From DATAFF01 sp036265615 (GTDB taxonomy: Bacteria; Pseudomonadota; Alphaproteobacteria; Rhizobiales; Aestuariivirgaceae): a stretch of 19,616 nucleotides of DNA. The stretch spans positions 1-19,616 of the forward strand of contig DATAOT010000075.1 of assembly GCA_036265615.1 (NCBI GenBank), given 5' to 3'. Shown here in pieces: positions 1 through 7,013 of this stretch. How positions within the stretch are numbered: the stretch's first letter is position 1; each line of letters starts with the position of its first letter. Position numbers and translations under genes: made by a program. The notes beneath the pieces are model-generated. The model saw only the letters and a program-made list of their open reading frames with translations. It ran no database searches and was not told the DNA's origin.

Positions 1-1308
1 GCTCGGGGCAACACCGCATTGAGTCTCGGCGTGAACAGCCACAACGCTGAAATCAACACATACTTTGGGCAGATTCAGGCGGATCGCGAACAGGCGGCGC
101 GCGCTGCAGCACAAAGCCAATCGACGGGTGTCCATTCTTACGCTCTCGATCCCTATCCCCATCTCTCTTCCATTTACGACCCGACCAATTTACCGAGCTC
201 ATACCATCCGCCTTACCATCCGCAGCAGCAGCCTTCGTACTACAATTCACCGCCACAGCAGTCTTATCAGCCGCAGCAAACGGCTTATGGCAGCTCCTAC
301 TCGAATGTTTCGCACCCGGTATCGATTGCAGCCGCACCGATACAGATGACGGCCAATCGGAAACTGTTCGAGGCGTGCAAGAAGGCTGACTTCCATGCAG
401 TCCGCGACGCGTTGGATAAAGGGGCCGATCCGAATGCAGTGAACGACGACGGTGACACGGCGCTCTTCTGTATCGGAAATGGTTCGGACGCCAAAAACAT
501 CGCTATTGAGCTCGTCTCAAAAGGGGCGAACGTCAATGCCAAAGACATTGACGGTCGTACACCGCTTTTTCTGGCAGTATATTTTGGACAGGACCTTCTC
601 GTCAAAGAGCTCCTCGATCTGGGCGCAGATCCTCTTCTTCAGGATCCAAAGGGCAAGATTGCGCTGGATATAGCAGCCAAGAACGTGATCAAGAGTGACA
701 AGAGTGATGCTTGGAACACGGTTCGAGTCTTGCTCGAAGGTCGAGGCAAACGCTCTCAGTATGCTCTTCAACAGCTTCAAATGGTGGGAATGACCGTCGC
801 TGACATCGGCGGTCGGCTGGGTGTGGACGAGGTAGATGCCAACGAGGTGCTGAAGGCGTTCAGATGTCACGCTCCTCAGTGCTTTGCCCCGACCGGGCAT
901 GATTCGAGATCCCCAACCAGCACCATTGATGCGGCGACCCAGGCTGGCCGGAACCCGAGCGCGCAGGCACAGTTGGATGCCGAACTGCTTAAGGCCTGCG
1001 GCCGAAATGCCGGCATAGCGGTCCCGATTGAACTTCTCAAGGCCGGAGCGAGTCCAAATGCGGAAGGTGCTGCGGCGATGACCCCGCTGAAATACGCCAT
1101 TCTCAAGAAGTCAACCGACAATATCGAGCTTCTGCTGAAATATGGGGCGGACCCCAATCTCGCGAGCACGCAAGGGAGAACGACTCCTCTGCATTTTGCC
1201 GCGGCGAAGGCGCCTGAGATGATGAATTTCCTCATCAGCAAAGGTGCGGACCCAAACTTGCGAAATGCCGAAGCTAAGACAGCATACGAAATCGCTGGGC
1301 GGCTTTAG
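1..1308 (+). CDS. Ankyrin-repeat protein, 5' end outside the window
   Basis: The frame is open from the first base and the stop is TAG at 1306-1308. Counting from base 1, residues 3-18 read like the second half of an ankyrin repeat (GNTALSLGVNSHNAEI), so the true start is very probably upstream. The TTG at 19 has no visible ribosome site. A Pro/Gln/Tyr/Ser-rich linker follows (about 45-105), then ankyrin repeats at about 117-227 with typical KGADPNA, KGANVNA and GRTPLFLAV cores. A non-ankyrin stretch covers about 245-325, and a second ankyrin block about 325-435 (KYGADPN, RTTPLHFAAAK, KGADPNL). Ankyrin repeats bind proteins, but the partner cannot be told from sequence. I see no membrane segment in the visible part. 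Base composition is visibly less GC-rich than the genes to its right, which may indicate a different origin. It is convergent with the Tad locus and not obviously part of it. Confidence 0.85.
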   Translation, partial: ARGNTALSLGVNSHNAEINTYFGQIQADREQAARAAAQSQSTGVHSYALDPYPHLSSIYDPTNLPSSYHPPYHPQQQPSYYNSPPQQSYQPQQTAYGSSYSNVSHPVSIAAAPIQMTANRKLFEACKKADFHAVRDALDKGADPNAVNDDGDTALFCIGNGSDAKNIAIELVSKGANVNAKDIDGRTPLFLAVYFGQDLLVKELLDLGADPLLQDPKGKIALDIAAKNVIKSDKSDAWNTVRVLLEGRGKRSQYALQQLQMVGMTVADIGGRLGVDEVDANEVLKAFRCHAPQCFAPTGHDSRSPTSTIDAATQAGRNPSAQAQLDAELLKACGRNAGIAVPIELLKAGASPNAEGAAAMTPLKYAILKKSTDNIELLLKYGADPNLASTQGRTTPLHFAAAKAPEMMNFLISKGADPNLRNAEAKTAYEIAGRL

Positions 1309-1345
1309 AGAGACAAGCAGCGCAGTGATTTGACTTCACAAGCGC

Positions 1346-1368
1346 GACCCGGCCCGCGCGGCCGGGTC
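1346..1368. terminator. Hairpin between convergent ankyrin and tadC genes
   Basis: A perfect 9-bp inverted repeat (GACCCGGCC / GGCCGGGTC) with a 5-nt loop lies between two convergent stop codons (1308 and 1391). On the plus strand it is followed by ATCTTTATG, a weak T tract. On the minus strand there is no T run. It probably terminates the ankyrin transcript and may also stop tadC transcription. Confidence 0.6.
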
Positions 1369-1390
1369 ATCTTTATGAGCCGGGCTTAGC

Positions 1391-2356
1391 TCACTTCCCG
1401 AACACCATGATGGCGGCGGGTCCCAAGAGGACGATGAAGATCACCGGCAGGAAGAACAGCACCATCGGCACCGTCAGCTTGGGCGGGAGCGCGGCGGCCC
1501 GCTTCTCGGCCTCGGACATGCGCATGTCGCGGTTCTCCTGAGCGAGCACGCGGAGCGCGGTGCCAAGAGGGGTACCGTATTTCTCCGACTGGATCAGGCT
1601 CGTGACCACCGACTTCACTGTCGGCAGGCCGGTGCGCTTGCCCAGATTCTCATAGGCGCGGCGGCGGTCGCCAAGAAAGGACAGCTCGGCGTTGGTGAGC
1701 GTCATCTCCTCGGCGAGCGGCAGAGACTGGCTGCCGATCTCCTTGGCGACGCGGGCCATGGCGGGCTCGATCGACATCCCGGATTCGACGCAGATCAGCA
1801 TCAGATCAAGCGCGTCGGACCAGGCGCGCTTGATCGAGGCCTGACGGCGCTGCACGAGGTTCTTGAGGAACACGTTGGGAAGGTAGAACCCGGCGATCAG
1901 CCCGACCATGGTGGCGACGAGCCGCATCGAGGCCGGAATGCGATCGGCAAAGACGGTGGAGGAATAGGTGAAGACGAGAAGCGCAAACAGGAACGGGGTG
2001 ACGAGGCGGAAGGCGAGGTAGGTGACGAGGTGGCGCTCGCTGCGCAGGCCGGCCTGGCGCAGGCGCTCGCGCGACGTCTCGGCCTGGAACAGCTGCCGCA
2101 GATTGAGGAGCTCGACGATCTGGGCGAGGGTGCCCTTGTGCCGCTCGCGCAACCGCCCCTCCGAAGCGGCGGTGACGGTTCGGGCCTGGGCGCGCAGCCG
2201 TTCGCGCTCGGAGGCCACCTGCTTCATCCGCGTTGCCAGCTTGTCGCCCTGCAGCAGCGGGCCGGCCAGCGTCAGCACCGTCGCGAAGGCGGACAGCGCG
2301 ACCAGGATCGTCACCAGGGTTCTCGGCTCGAGAAGCGATGCCAGAAGCGCGACCAT
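1391..2356 (-). CDS. tadC: Tad pilus inner-membrane platform protein TadC (CpaH)
   Basis: A 321-residue member of the type II secretion system F family, last gene of the Tad/Cpa locus. With TadB it should form the inner-membrane platform on which the CpaF motor acts to assemble Flp pili. It has an N-terminal membrane segment (about 12-35), a charged cytoplasmic stretch, a central hydrophobic pair (about 110-165), and the F-domain helical region from about 170 (ALDLMLICVESGMSIEPAM, then RTGLPTVKSVVTSLIQSEKYG). It ends in a very hydrophobic C-terminal segment (about 292-318) closing with MVFGK. Length and topology are normal for TadC. The start follows tadB by 19 nt, with a GGGGGAG about 12 nt upstream, which is a rather long spacing. 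It is assigned as tadC rather than tadB by its last position and the short N-terminal region. Confidence 0.92.
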   Translation of the reverse strand: MVALLASLLEPRTLVTILVALSAFATVLTLAGPLLQGDKLATRMKQVASERERLRAQARTVTAASEGRLRERHKGTLAQIVELLNLRQLFQAETSRERLRQAGLRSERHLVTYLAFRLVTPFLFALLVFTYSSTVFADRIPASMRLVATMVGLIAGFYLPNVFLKNLVQRRQASIKRAWSDALDLMLICVESGMSIEPAMARVAKEIGSQSLPLAEEMTLTNAELSFLGDRRRAYENLGKRTGLPTVKSVVTSLIQSEKYGTPLGTALRVLAQENRDMRMSEAEKRAAALPPKLTVPMVLFFLPVIFIVLLGPAAIMVFGK

Positions 2357-2375
2357 GCTGCCCCGAAGCTCCCCC

Positions 2376-3374
2376 CTAAAAATCGAAATTGATCATCTTG
2401 CGCATGATCAAAACCCCGGTTCCCATCCACAGCAGCGAGCCGGCGATCAGCAGGTGACCGATCTCGGTGTCCCATAGCGGGTTGAGATATTCGGGGTTGA
2501 GAATGCTCATGGCGCCGGTGATGACGAAGGGCAGCGACCCGATGATCATGGCCGAAGCCTTGGCCTCTTGGCTGACGGCCGCGATCTTCTGCTTCATCCT
2601 CTTGCGGTCGCGCAGGACCTTCGAGAGGTTGTTGAGAGCCTCGGCGAGATTGCCGCCGGTCTTCGACTGGATGGCCATGACGATGCTCAGGAAGTTGACC
2701 TCGGCGAGCGGCATGCGGTCGAGCATGCGCTCGATTCCCTGGTCGATGGCGATGCCGACCCGCTGGCCCTCGACCACCTCGAGGAATTCGGGGCCAACCG
2801 GGGCGGGAGTTTCGGCAGCGATGACCTTCATCGCGTCCGACACCGGCAGGCCAGCCTTGAGGCCGCGCACCATGATGTCGATGGCATCGGCAAATTCGCG
2901 CAGGAACACCTCCTGGCGGCGCTTGCGCAGATAGCCGAGGAACCAGCGCGGCAGGCCGAACAGGCCGACCGCGGCGGCGGCCAGCGCCACGTACCAGGGG
3001 GCGCCGGCAAGCAGAATGGCGAGGCCGAGCACGATTCCGAGACCGATCGAACCGATCCAGAATTTCTGGACGGACAGCTCGAGGCCGGACTGCATCAGCA
3101 AGGTGCGCAGCGTGAGCTTCTTACGGCGCTTCTTCTGGCTTTCCTCGAGCTGCTTCAGCGATTCCTGAATCTGCTTGCGGCGGCTGTCCTTGGATTCGGC
3201 CATGAGGCGGGCGCGGAGACCTTGCGCCTTGTCGCGCCTGGTGCTGCTTCTGTCCGAGACGGTCTGGACGCGTCTGGCGACCTGGGCCTCACCGGTCAGC
3301 CAGGGATGAAGCAGGCCGATGAGAAAGCCGCCGGTGCTGAGCGCGATGAAGGCAATCAGGGCGAGCTCAGTCAT
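2376..3374 (-). CDS. tadB: Tad pilus inner-membrane platform protein TadB (CpaG)
   Basis: A 332-residue type II secretion F-family protein. It has an N-terminal membrane helix (about 4-24), then a basic and Gln/Lys-rich cytoplasmic stretch around 35-90 that looks helical or coiled (KQLEESQKKRRKK). Two membrane segments follow (about 105-150), then the F domain (about 158-285: FADAIDIMVRGLKAGLPVSDAM, and QSKTGGNLAEALNNLSKVLRDR), and two C-terminal membrane segments (about 275-328). It pairs with TadC to form the platform that couples the CpaF ATPase to pilin extraction. GAGG lies 8 nt before the ATG, and the gene starts 21 nt after cpaF. The basic linker and the QSKTGG core are typical of TadB. 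Confidence 0.93.
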   Translation of the reverse strand: MTELALIAFIALSTGGFLIGLLHPWLTGEAQVARRVQTVSDRSSTRRDKAQGLRARLMAESKDSRRKQIQESLKQLEESQKKRRKKLTLRTLLMQSGLELSVQKFWIGSIGLGIVLGLAILLAGAPWYVALAAAAVGLFGLPRWFLGYLRKRRQEVFLREFADAIDIMVRGLKAGLPVSDAMKVIAAETPAPVGPEFLEVVEGQRVGIAIDQGIERMLDRMPLAEVNFLSIVMAIQSKTGGNLAEALNNLSKVLRDRKRMKQKIAAVSQEAKASAMIIGSLPFVITGAMSILNPEYLNPLWDTEIGHLLIAGSLLWMGTGVLIMRKMINFDF

Positions 3375-3395
3375 GGTCGATCCTCAGCCGCACCG

Positions 3396-4925
3396 TCACG
3401 ACCGGTCATCGTTCAACGCCTCGGCCCGCTCCAGCGCCTCGGCGAGCCGGCCTTCCTCGCCATAATAGCGGGCGCGGTCCCAGAAATGCGGCCGAGCAAT
3501 GCCCGTCGAGCGGTGACGCCCGATGACCCGGCCATTGGCACCCTCGCCCGTGACCTCGTACAGGAAAAGATCCTGGGTGATGACGACGTCGCCCTCCATG
3601 CCGATCACCTCGGTGATGTGGGTGATGCGGCGCGAGCCGTCGCGCAGGCGGGCAGCCTGGATGATGATGTCGATCGAGCCGACGATCATCTCCTTGATGG
3701 TCTTCGACGGCAGCGCAAAGCCGCCCATCGTGATCATCGATTCAAGACGCGACAAGGCCTCGCGCGGCGAATTGGCGTGAACCGTGCCCATCGAGCCGTC
3801 ATGGCCGGTATTCATCGCCTGCAGCAGGTCGAAGGCCTCCGGCCCTCGGACCTCGCCGACGATGATCCGCTCCGGGCGCATGCGCAGACAGTTCCGGACG
3901 AGGTCGCGCATGGTGATCTCGCCTTCGCCCTCGAGATTGGGCGGGCGGGTTTCGAGACGCACGACATGCGGCTGCTGGAGCTGAAGCTCGGCAGCGTCCT
4001 CGCAGGTGATGACCCGCTCCTCGGCGTCAATGAATCCGGTCAAGCAGTTGAGCAGGGTGGTCTTGCCCGAACCTGTGCCGCCGGAGATCAGCACGTTGCA
4101 GCGGACACGGCCGATGATGCCGAGAAGGGTGGCGCCCTCGGGCGTGATCGAGCCGAACTTCACCAGGTCGACCATCTTCAGGCGGTCGCGGCGGAACTTG
4201 CGGATGGTGAGGGCCGGACCGTCGATCGACAGCGGCGGAACGATGACGTTGACACGCGAGCCGTCGGGCAGGCGGGCGTCGCAGATCGGGCTTGCCTCAT
4301 CGACGCGGCGGCCGATCTGGCTGACGATGCGCTGGCAGATGTTGAGGAGCTGGGCGTTGTCGCGGAAACGGATGTTGGCCGGCTCCATCTTGCCGTTCAC
4401 TTCGATGAAGCAGGTGTTGGCGCCGTTGATCATGATGTCGGCGATGTCGTCGCGCGCCAACAGCGGCTCGAGCGGTCCATAACCCAGGACGTCGTTGCAG
4501 ATGTCCTCGAGCAGCTCCTCCTGCTCGGCGATCGACATCACGACGTCCTTGAGCGCGATGATCTCGTTGACGATGTCGCGGATCTCGTCGCGGGCGCTTT
4601 CGCGGTCGAGCTGGCCGAGCTGGGTCAGGTCGATAGCATCGATCAGCGCGTTGAAAATCGTCGATTTGATGTCGTAGTAGTTGTCGGAGCGGCGGGAATT
4701 GATGGGGGCCTGCGGCTTCGCTGCCTCGCGGATCCCGCTGGCGTCATTGCTCGGCGCGGCGACTGCGGCAGCCAGCGTCGAGGCACCCTGGGGCTTCACC
4801 ATGATTTCGGGAATGGTGACGGCCCGTGCGGCCGCTGGCTTCAGAGGCGCTCCGGCGAAGCCAGACGGACCGAGCGGCAGCTCGCCGGCCGCAGAATTCG
4901 GCATCTCGCCGCGCTTGCCGAACAT
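3396..4925 (-). CDS. cpaF: Tad pilus assembly motor ATPase CpaF (TadA)
   Basis: A 509-residue hexameric secretion ATPase of the VirB11/PulE class that powers assembly of Flp pili at the cytoplasmic face. The first 80 or so residues are a low-complexity Ala/Pro-rich leader. A conserved N-terminal domain follows (about 85-240, including GYGPLEPLLARDDIADIMING). The Walker A motif is GGTGSGKTT (282-290), the Asp box lies near ITCEDAAEL (306-314), the Walker B region is RIIVGEVRG (353-361), and the His box with GTVHANS is around 374-386. All catalytic motifs are intact. A C-terminal extension (about 475-509) contains an Ala/Glu-rich helix. The start ATG lies one nucleotide after the cpaE stop, with GAGGAAG seven nt upstream, so translation is probably coupled. 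Confidence 0.97.
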   Translation of the reverse strand: MFGKRGEMPNSAAGELPLGPSGFAGAPLKPAAARAVTIPEIMVKPQGASTLAAAVAAPSNDASGIREAAKPQAPINSRRSDNYYDIKSTIFNALIDAIDLTQLGQLDRESARDEIRDIVNEIIALKDVVMSIAEQEELLEDICNDVLGYGPLEPLLARDDIADIMINGANTCFIEVNGKMEPANIRFRDNAQLLNICQRIVSQIGRRVDEASPICDARLPDGSRVNVIVPPLSIDGPALTIRKFRRDRLKMVDLVKFGSITPEGATLLGIIGRVRCNVLISGGTGSGKTTLLNCLTGFIDAEERVITCEDAAELQLQQPHVVRLETRPPNLEGEGEITMRDLVRNCLRMRPERIIVGEVRGPEAFDLLQAMNTGHDGSMGTVHANSPREALSRLESMITMGGFALPSKTIKEMIVGSIDIIIQAARLRDGSRRITHITEVIGMEGDVVITQDLFLYEVTGEGANGRVIGRHRSTGIARPHFWDRARYYGEEGRLAEALERAEALNDDRS

Positions 4926-4926
4926 G

Positions 4927-6198
4927 TCACTTCTTCCTCGAGCGTGACATCCTGCTCATGAAAGGCAGGAGCGAGCGCCTGGCAGCCTTGGGCGGCGCGC
5001 CGCTGCGCCCGGCGATGTCGAGAGCGAAGGCCTCGATAAGCTCGGCCGGCTTCGATTTGGCACTGACCTCGGCAATCATCTGGCCGTTGCTCGAGGCGGT
5101 GCCGAAGATCTGCGGCTCGAAAGGAATGACGATCGACGGCTCGATGCCGACCGAGCGAGTGAAATCGCCGACCGGGATCTCGGGACGCTTGGCAATGCCG
5201 ACCTGATTGAGGACGAGGCGGGGCGGCCGGTCGTTGGGCCGTGCGGCCTTGAGAAAGTCGACGAGGTTCTTGGCGTTGCGAAGGCTCGCAAGCTCCGGGG
5301 TGGCAGTGACGACGACGTCGTCCGCCTGAACGAGGGTAGCCTTGGTCCACGGCGCCCAGACATTGGGCACATCGACGATCACATTGGGGACGCTGATGCG
5401 CACCACATCGAGAATGTGCTCCAGCGCCTCCTTGTCGATTGCATGATCGCGATCGATCGAACCCGGGGCCGAAAGCAACGACAGCCGCTCACCCGCCTTG
5501 GCAAGCAGGCGATCGAGCAGCGTCTGGTCGACACGCTCGGGCTGGCCGAGGGCCTCGGCGATGCCCTGGGCGGCATCGATGTTGAAGTTGAGACCGGCGG
5601 TGCCGAAGGCAAGATCGAGATCGGTGATGACGGTGTCGATCAGCAGCTTGCGCGAAAGCAACCAGCCGACATTGTGGGCTATGGTGCTCGAGCCGACGCC
5701 GCCCTTGGCACCGACAAAGGCGAAGATACGGCCGATCTGGCCGGCCTTGGGATTGGCATAAAGCGCGCCGATCGCTTCGATGATGTGAAGCGGGCCGAGC
5801 GGCGCCACGAGATATTCGCTCACACCCGAGCGGATGAGCTCGCGATACAGCACGACATCGTTGACATGGCCGACGACGATAACCTTGGTCGAGGGGTCGC
5901 AGACGTTGGCAAGATGCGAGAGCTCGGCGAGCACCGCGTCGCGGCCGCCCTCGGTCTCGACAACCAGCACATTGGGCGTGTGGCTGTCGCCATAAACCTG
6001 AACGGCAGCCATCACGCCCCCGAACTGGATGTCGAGATGGGCCCGGGCCAGCCGGCGATCACCGGCAGCAGCCTGCATGGCCTGCGCGGTGCCGGGGTTG
6101 GAGCAGAAGGCGTGGATGTTGATACGCGGCACGAGGGCCACGACGTCGCCGTTGCGGCTGCGGCTGTCGGCGGCTGTAAGCTGGTCCTGCGGCGTCAT
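4927..6198 (-). CDS. cpaE: Tad pilus localisation protein CpaE (TadZ), ParA/MinD-like ATPase
   Basis: 423 residues. The N-terminal part (about 20-145) is an atypical receiver-like domain: the strand where a phosphoacceptor Asp would lie reads NVLVVETEG, with Glu rather than Asp. The second half is a ParA/MinD-type ATPase with a deviant Walker A, GAKGGVGSST (163-172), followed by TDLDLAFGTAGLNFNID and VIVDVPNVWAPW. The signature Lys165 is kept, while the second Lys of the usual GK(S/T) is a Ser, as is common in CpaE. In Caulobacter CpaE places the pilus machinery at the pole, and the same role is inferred here. The C-terminus is basic (SRMSRSRKK). The ATG overlaps the cpaD stop by 4 bp (ATGA), with GAGG seven nt upstream, indicating translational coupling. 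Confidence 0.94.
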   Translation of the reverse strand: MTPQDQLTAADSRSRNGDVVALVPRINIHAFCSNPGTAQAMQAAAGDRRLARAHLDIQFGGVMAAVQVYGDSHTPNVLVVETEGGRDAVLAELSHLANVCDPSTKVIVVGHVNDVVLYRELIRSGVSEYLVAPLGPLHIIEAIGALYANPKAGQIGRIFAFVGAKGGVGSSTIAHNVGWLLSRKLLIDTVITDLDLAFGTAGLNFNIDAAQGIAEALGQPERVDQTLLDRLLAKAGERLSLLSAPGSIDRDHAIDKEALEHILDVVRISVPNVIVDVPNVWAPWTKATLVQADDVVVTATPELASLRNAKNLVDFLKAARPNDRPPRLVLNQVGIAKRPEIPVGDFTRSVGIEPSIVIPFEPQIFGTASSNGQMIAEVSAKSKPAELIEAFALDIAGRSGAPPKAARRSLLPFMSRMSRSRKK

Positions 6199-7010
6199 TG
6201 CCCAACCTCGCTGACGCGGGCATCCTGCTCGGTAACGACCGGGGTCGAGGGATCCTTCGGGGTGCGGTAGTCGGTGAAGATCTGCGATTTGCGCGGCGCG
6301 TCGGTCGGGGTTTCGGCGCGCGGGGTCACGAAATCATTGGGATCGGCGACGACGGCAGCGATGTTCTGCTGGTGAGCGCAGCCAAAATTGGGGAACGGCT
6401 CGTTCTCGCCGGTCCGAGCGAGGTTCTCGTTCCAGTCGCCGCAGGGCTCGGTGCGGGCGACGGTGCGGGAAAAGCTCAGGCTGACGGGCCCGCTGCCATC
6501 ATAGGCGGTGGCCACGATCATCCGGGACGGTACGCCTTCGCTCACGAGGAGGGACCTGACCTCGGCAGCGGTGGCGCCGGCGTTGCGCGGATGGCTCAGG
6601 CCGATCGAGCGGCTGGCGGCGGCAAGCGCCGATTGGGCGAAGCGGGCGACCTCGTTGCGCTCGAGCCTGGTAAGCCCGCCGCGATGCGGCACCAGCTCGA
6701 TGCGGGCGGTGTCCTTGACCACCGAAATCGGGTGGCGCTGATAATGCATGGGCGGGTTGTAGACGTCGTCGATCTCACCGTTGAGATAGGACTGGCTGCA
6801 GCCGGCGAGCGCGGCAAGGAGCATGAAGGGGGCCAGCCGAGGAACGGTGCGGCGGCACAGGCTCTTGGCGCATGATGCGAAAGAGTGGATTCCACTTTTT
6901 CGAAAAGCATCATGCACGAACTCAAGAGTGGCCGCATTGTGCGATCGCCGATGCGATGTCACTTCGGCGCACAATGCTCTAGCGAACATGGCTTTTTCGA
7001 TCTCCTTCAT
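6195..7010 (-). CDS. cpaD: Tad pilus assembly lipoprotein CpaD with repeat-derived N-terminal extension
   Basis: 271 residues from the ATG 3 nt after the cpaC stop. A lipobox LLAALAGC puts the lipidated Cys at residue 71, so the mature protein should be anchored in the outer membrane and help the CpaC secretin. The conserved CpaD core follows (about 75-250: NGEIDDVYNPPMHYQRHPI, LSHPRNAGATAAEVRSLL, and the signature NFGCAHQQNIAAVVADPNDF around 208-227). Seventy residues before the lipobox Cys is far too long for a normal signal peptide. Residues 12-47 are encoded by a palindromic repeat (6870-6977). Without them the N-terminus would be MKEIEKAMFAR joined to KSLCRRTVPRLAPFM, an ordinary lipoprotein signal. 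An alternative ATG at 6989 (residue 8) has AAGGAG 12 nt upstream. Whether the extended precursor is exported and lipidated is unknown. Confidence 0.9.
   Translation of the reverse strand: MKEIEKAMFARALCAEVTSHRRSHNAATLEFVHDAFRKSGIHSFASCAKSLCRRTVPRLAPFMLLAALAGCSQSYLNGEIDDVYNPPMHYQRHPISVVKDTARIELVPHRGGLTRLERNEVARFAQSALAAASRSIGLSHPRNAGATAAEVRSLLVSEGVPSRMIVATAYDGSGPVSLSFSRTVARTEPCGDWNENLARTGENEPFPNFGCAHQQNIAAVVADPNDFVTPRAETPTDAPRKSQIFTDYRTPKDPSTPVVTEQDARVSEVGQ
6870..6977. repeat. Two-module palindromic repeat inside cpaD
   Basis: Module B (6870-6915) has perfect 9-bp ends GCATGATGC / GCATCATGC around a nested AGTGGA-T-TCCACT palindrome. Module A (6934-6977) has perfect 10-bp ends GCATTGTGCG / CGCACAATGC with an inner GCCGA / TCGGC pair. 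The two are joined by 18 bp. Together they span 108 bp, exactly codons 12-47 of cpaD. The flank at 6978-6982 (CTCTA) resembles the TAGAG edge often seen on palindromic intergenic repeats of Hyphomicrobiales. That family link is from memory of such elements and was not searched. I saw no second copy in this window. Confidence 0.75.
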
Positions 7011-7013
7011 GGC

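Noticed and set aside
2568..4961. Open frame of 797 codons on the plus strand
   Set aside because: It lies wholly opposite tadB and cpaF, which have clear family motifs. The translation is Asp/Ala/Leu/Arg-rich with no domain, typical of antisense frames in GC-rich DNA.
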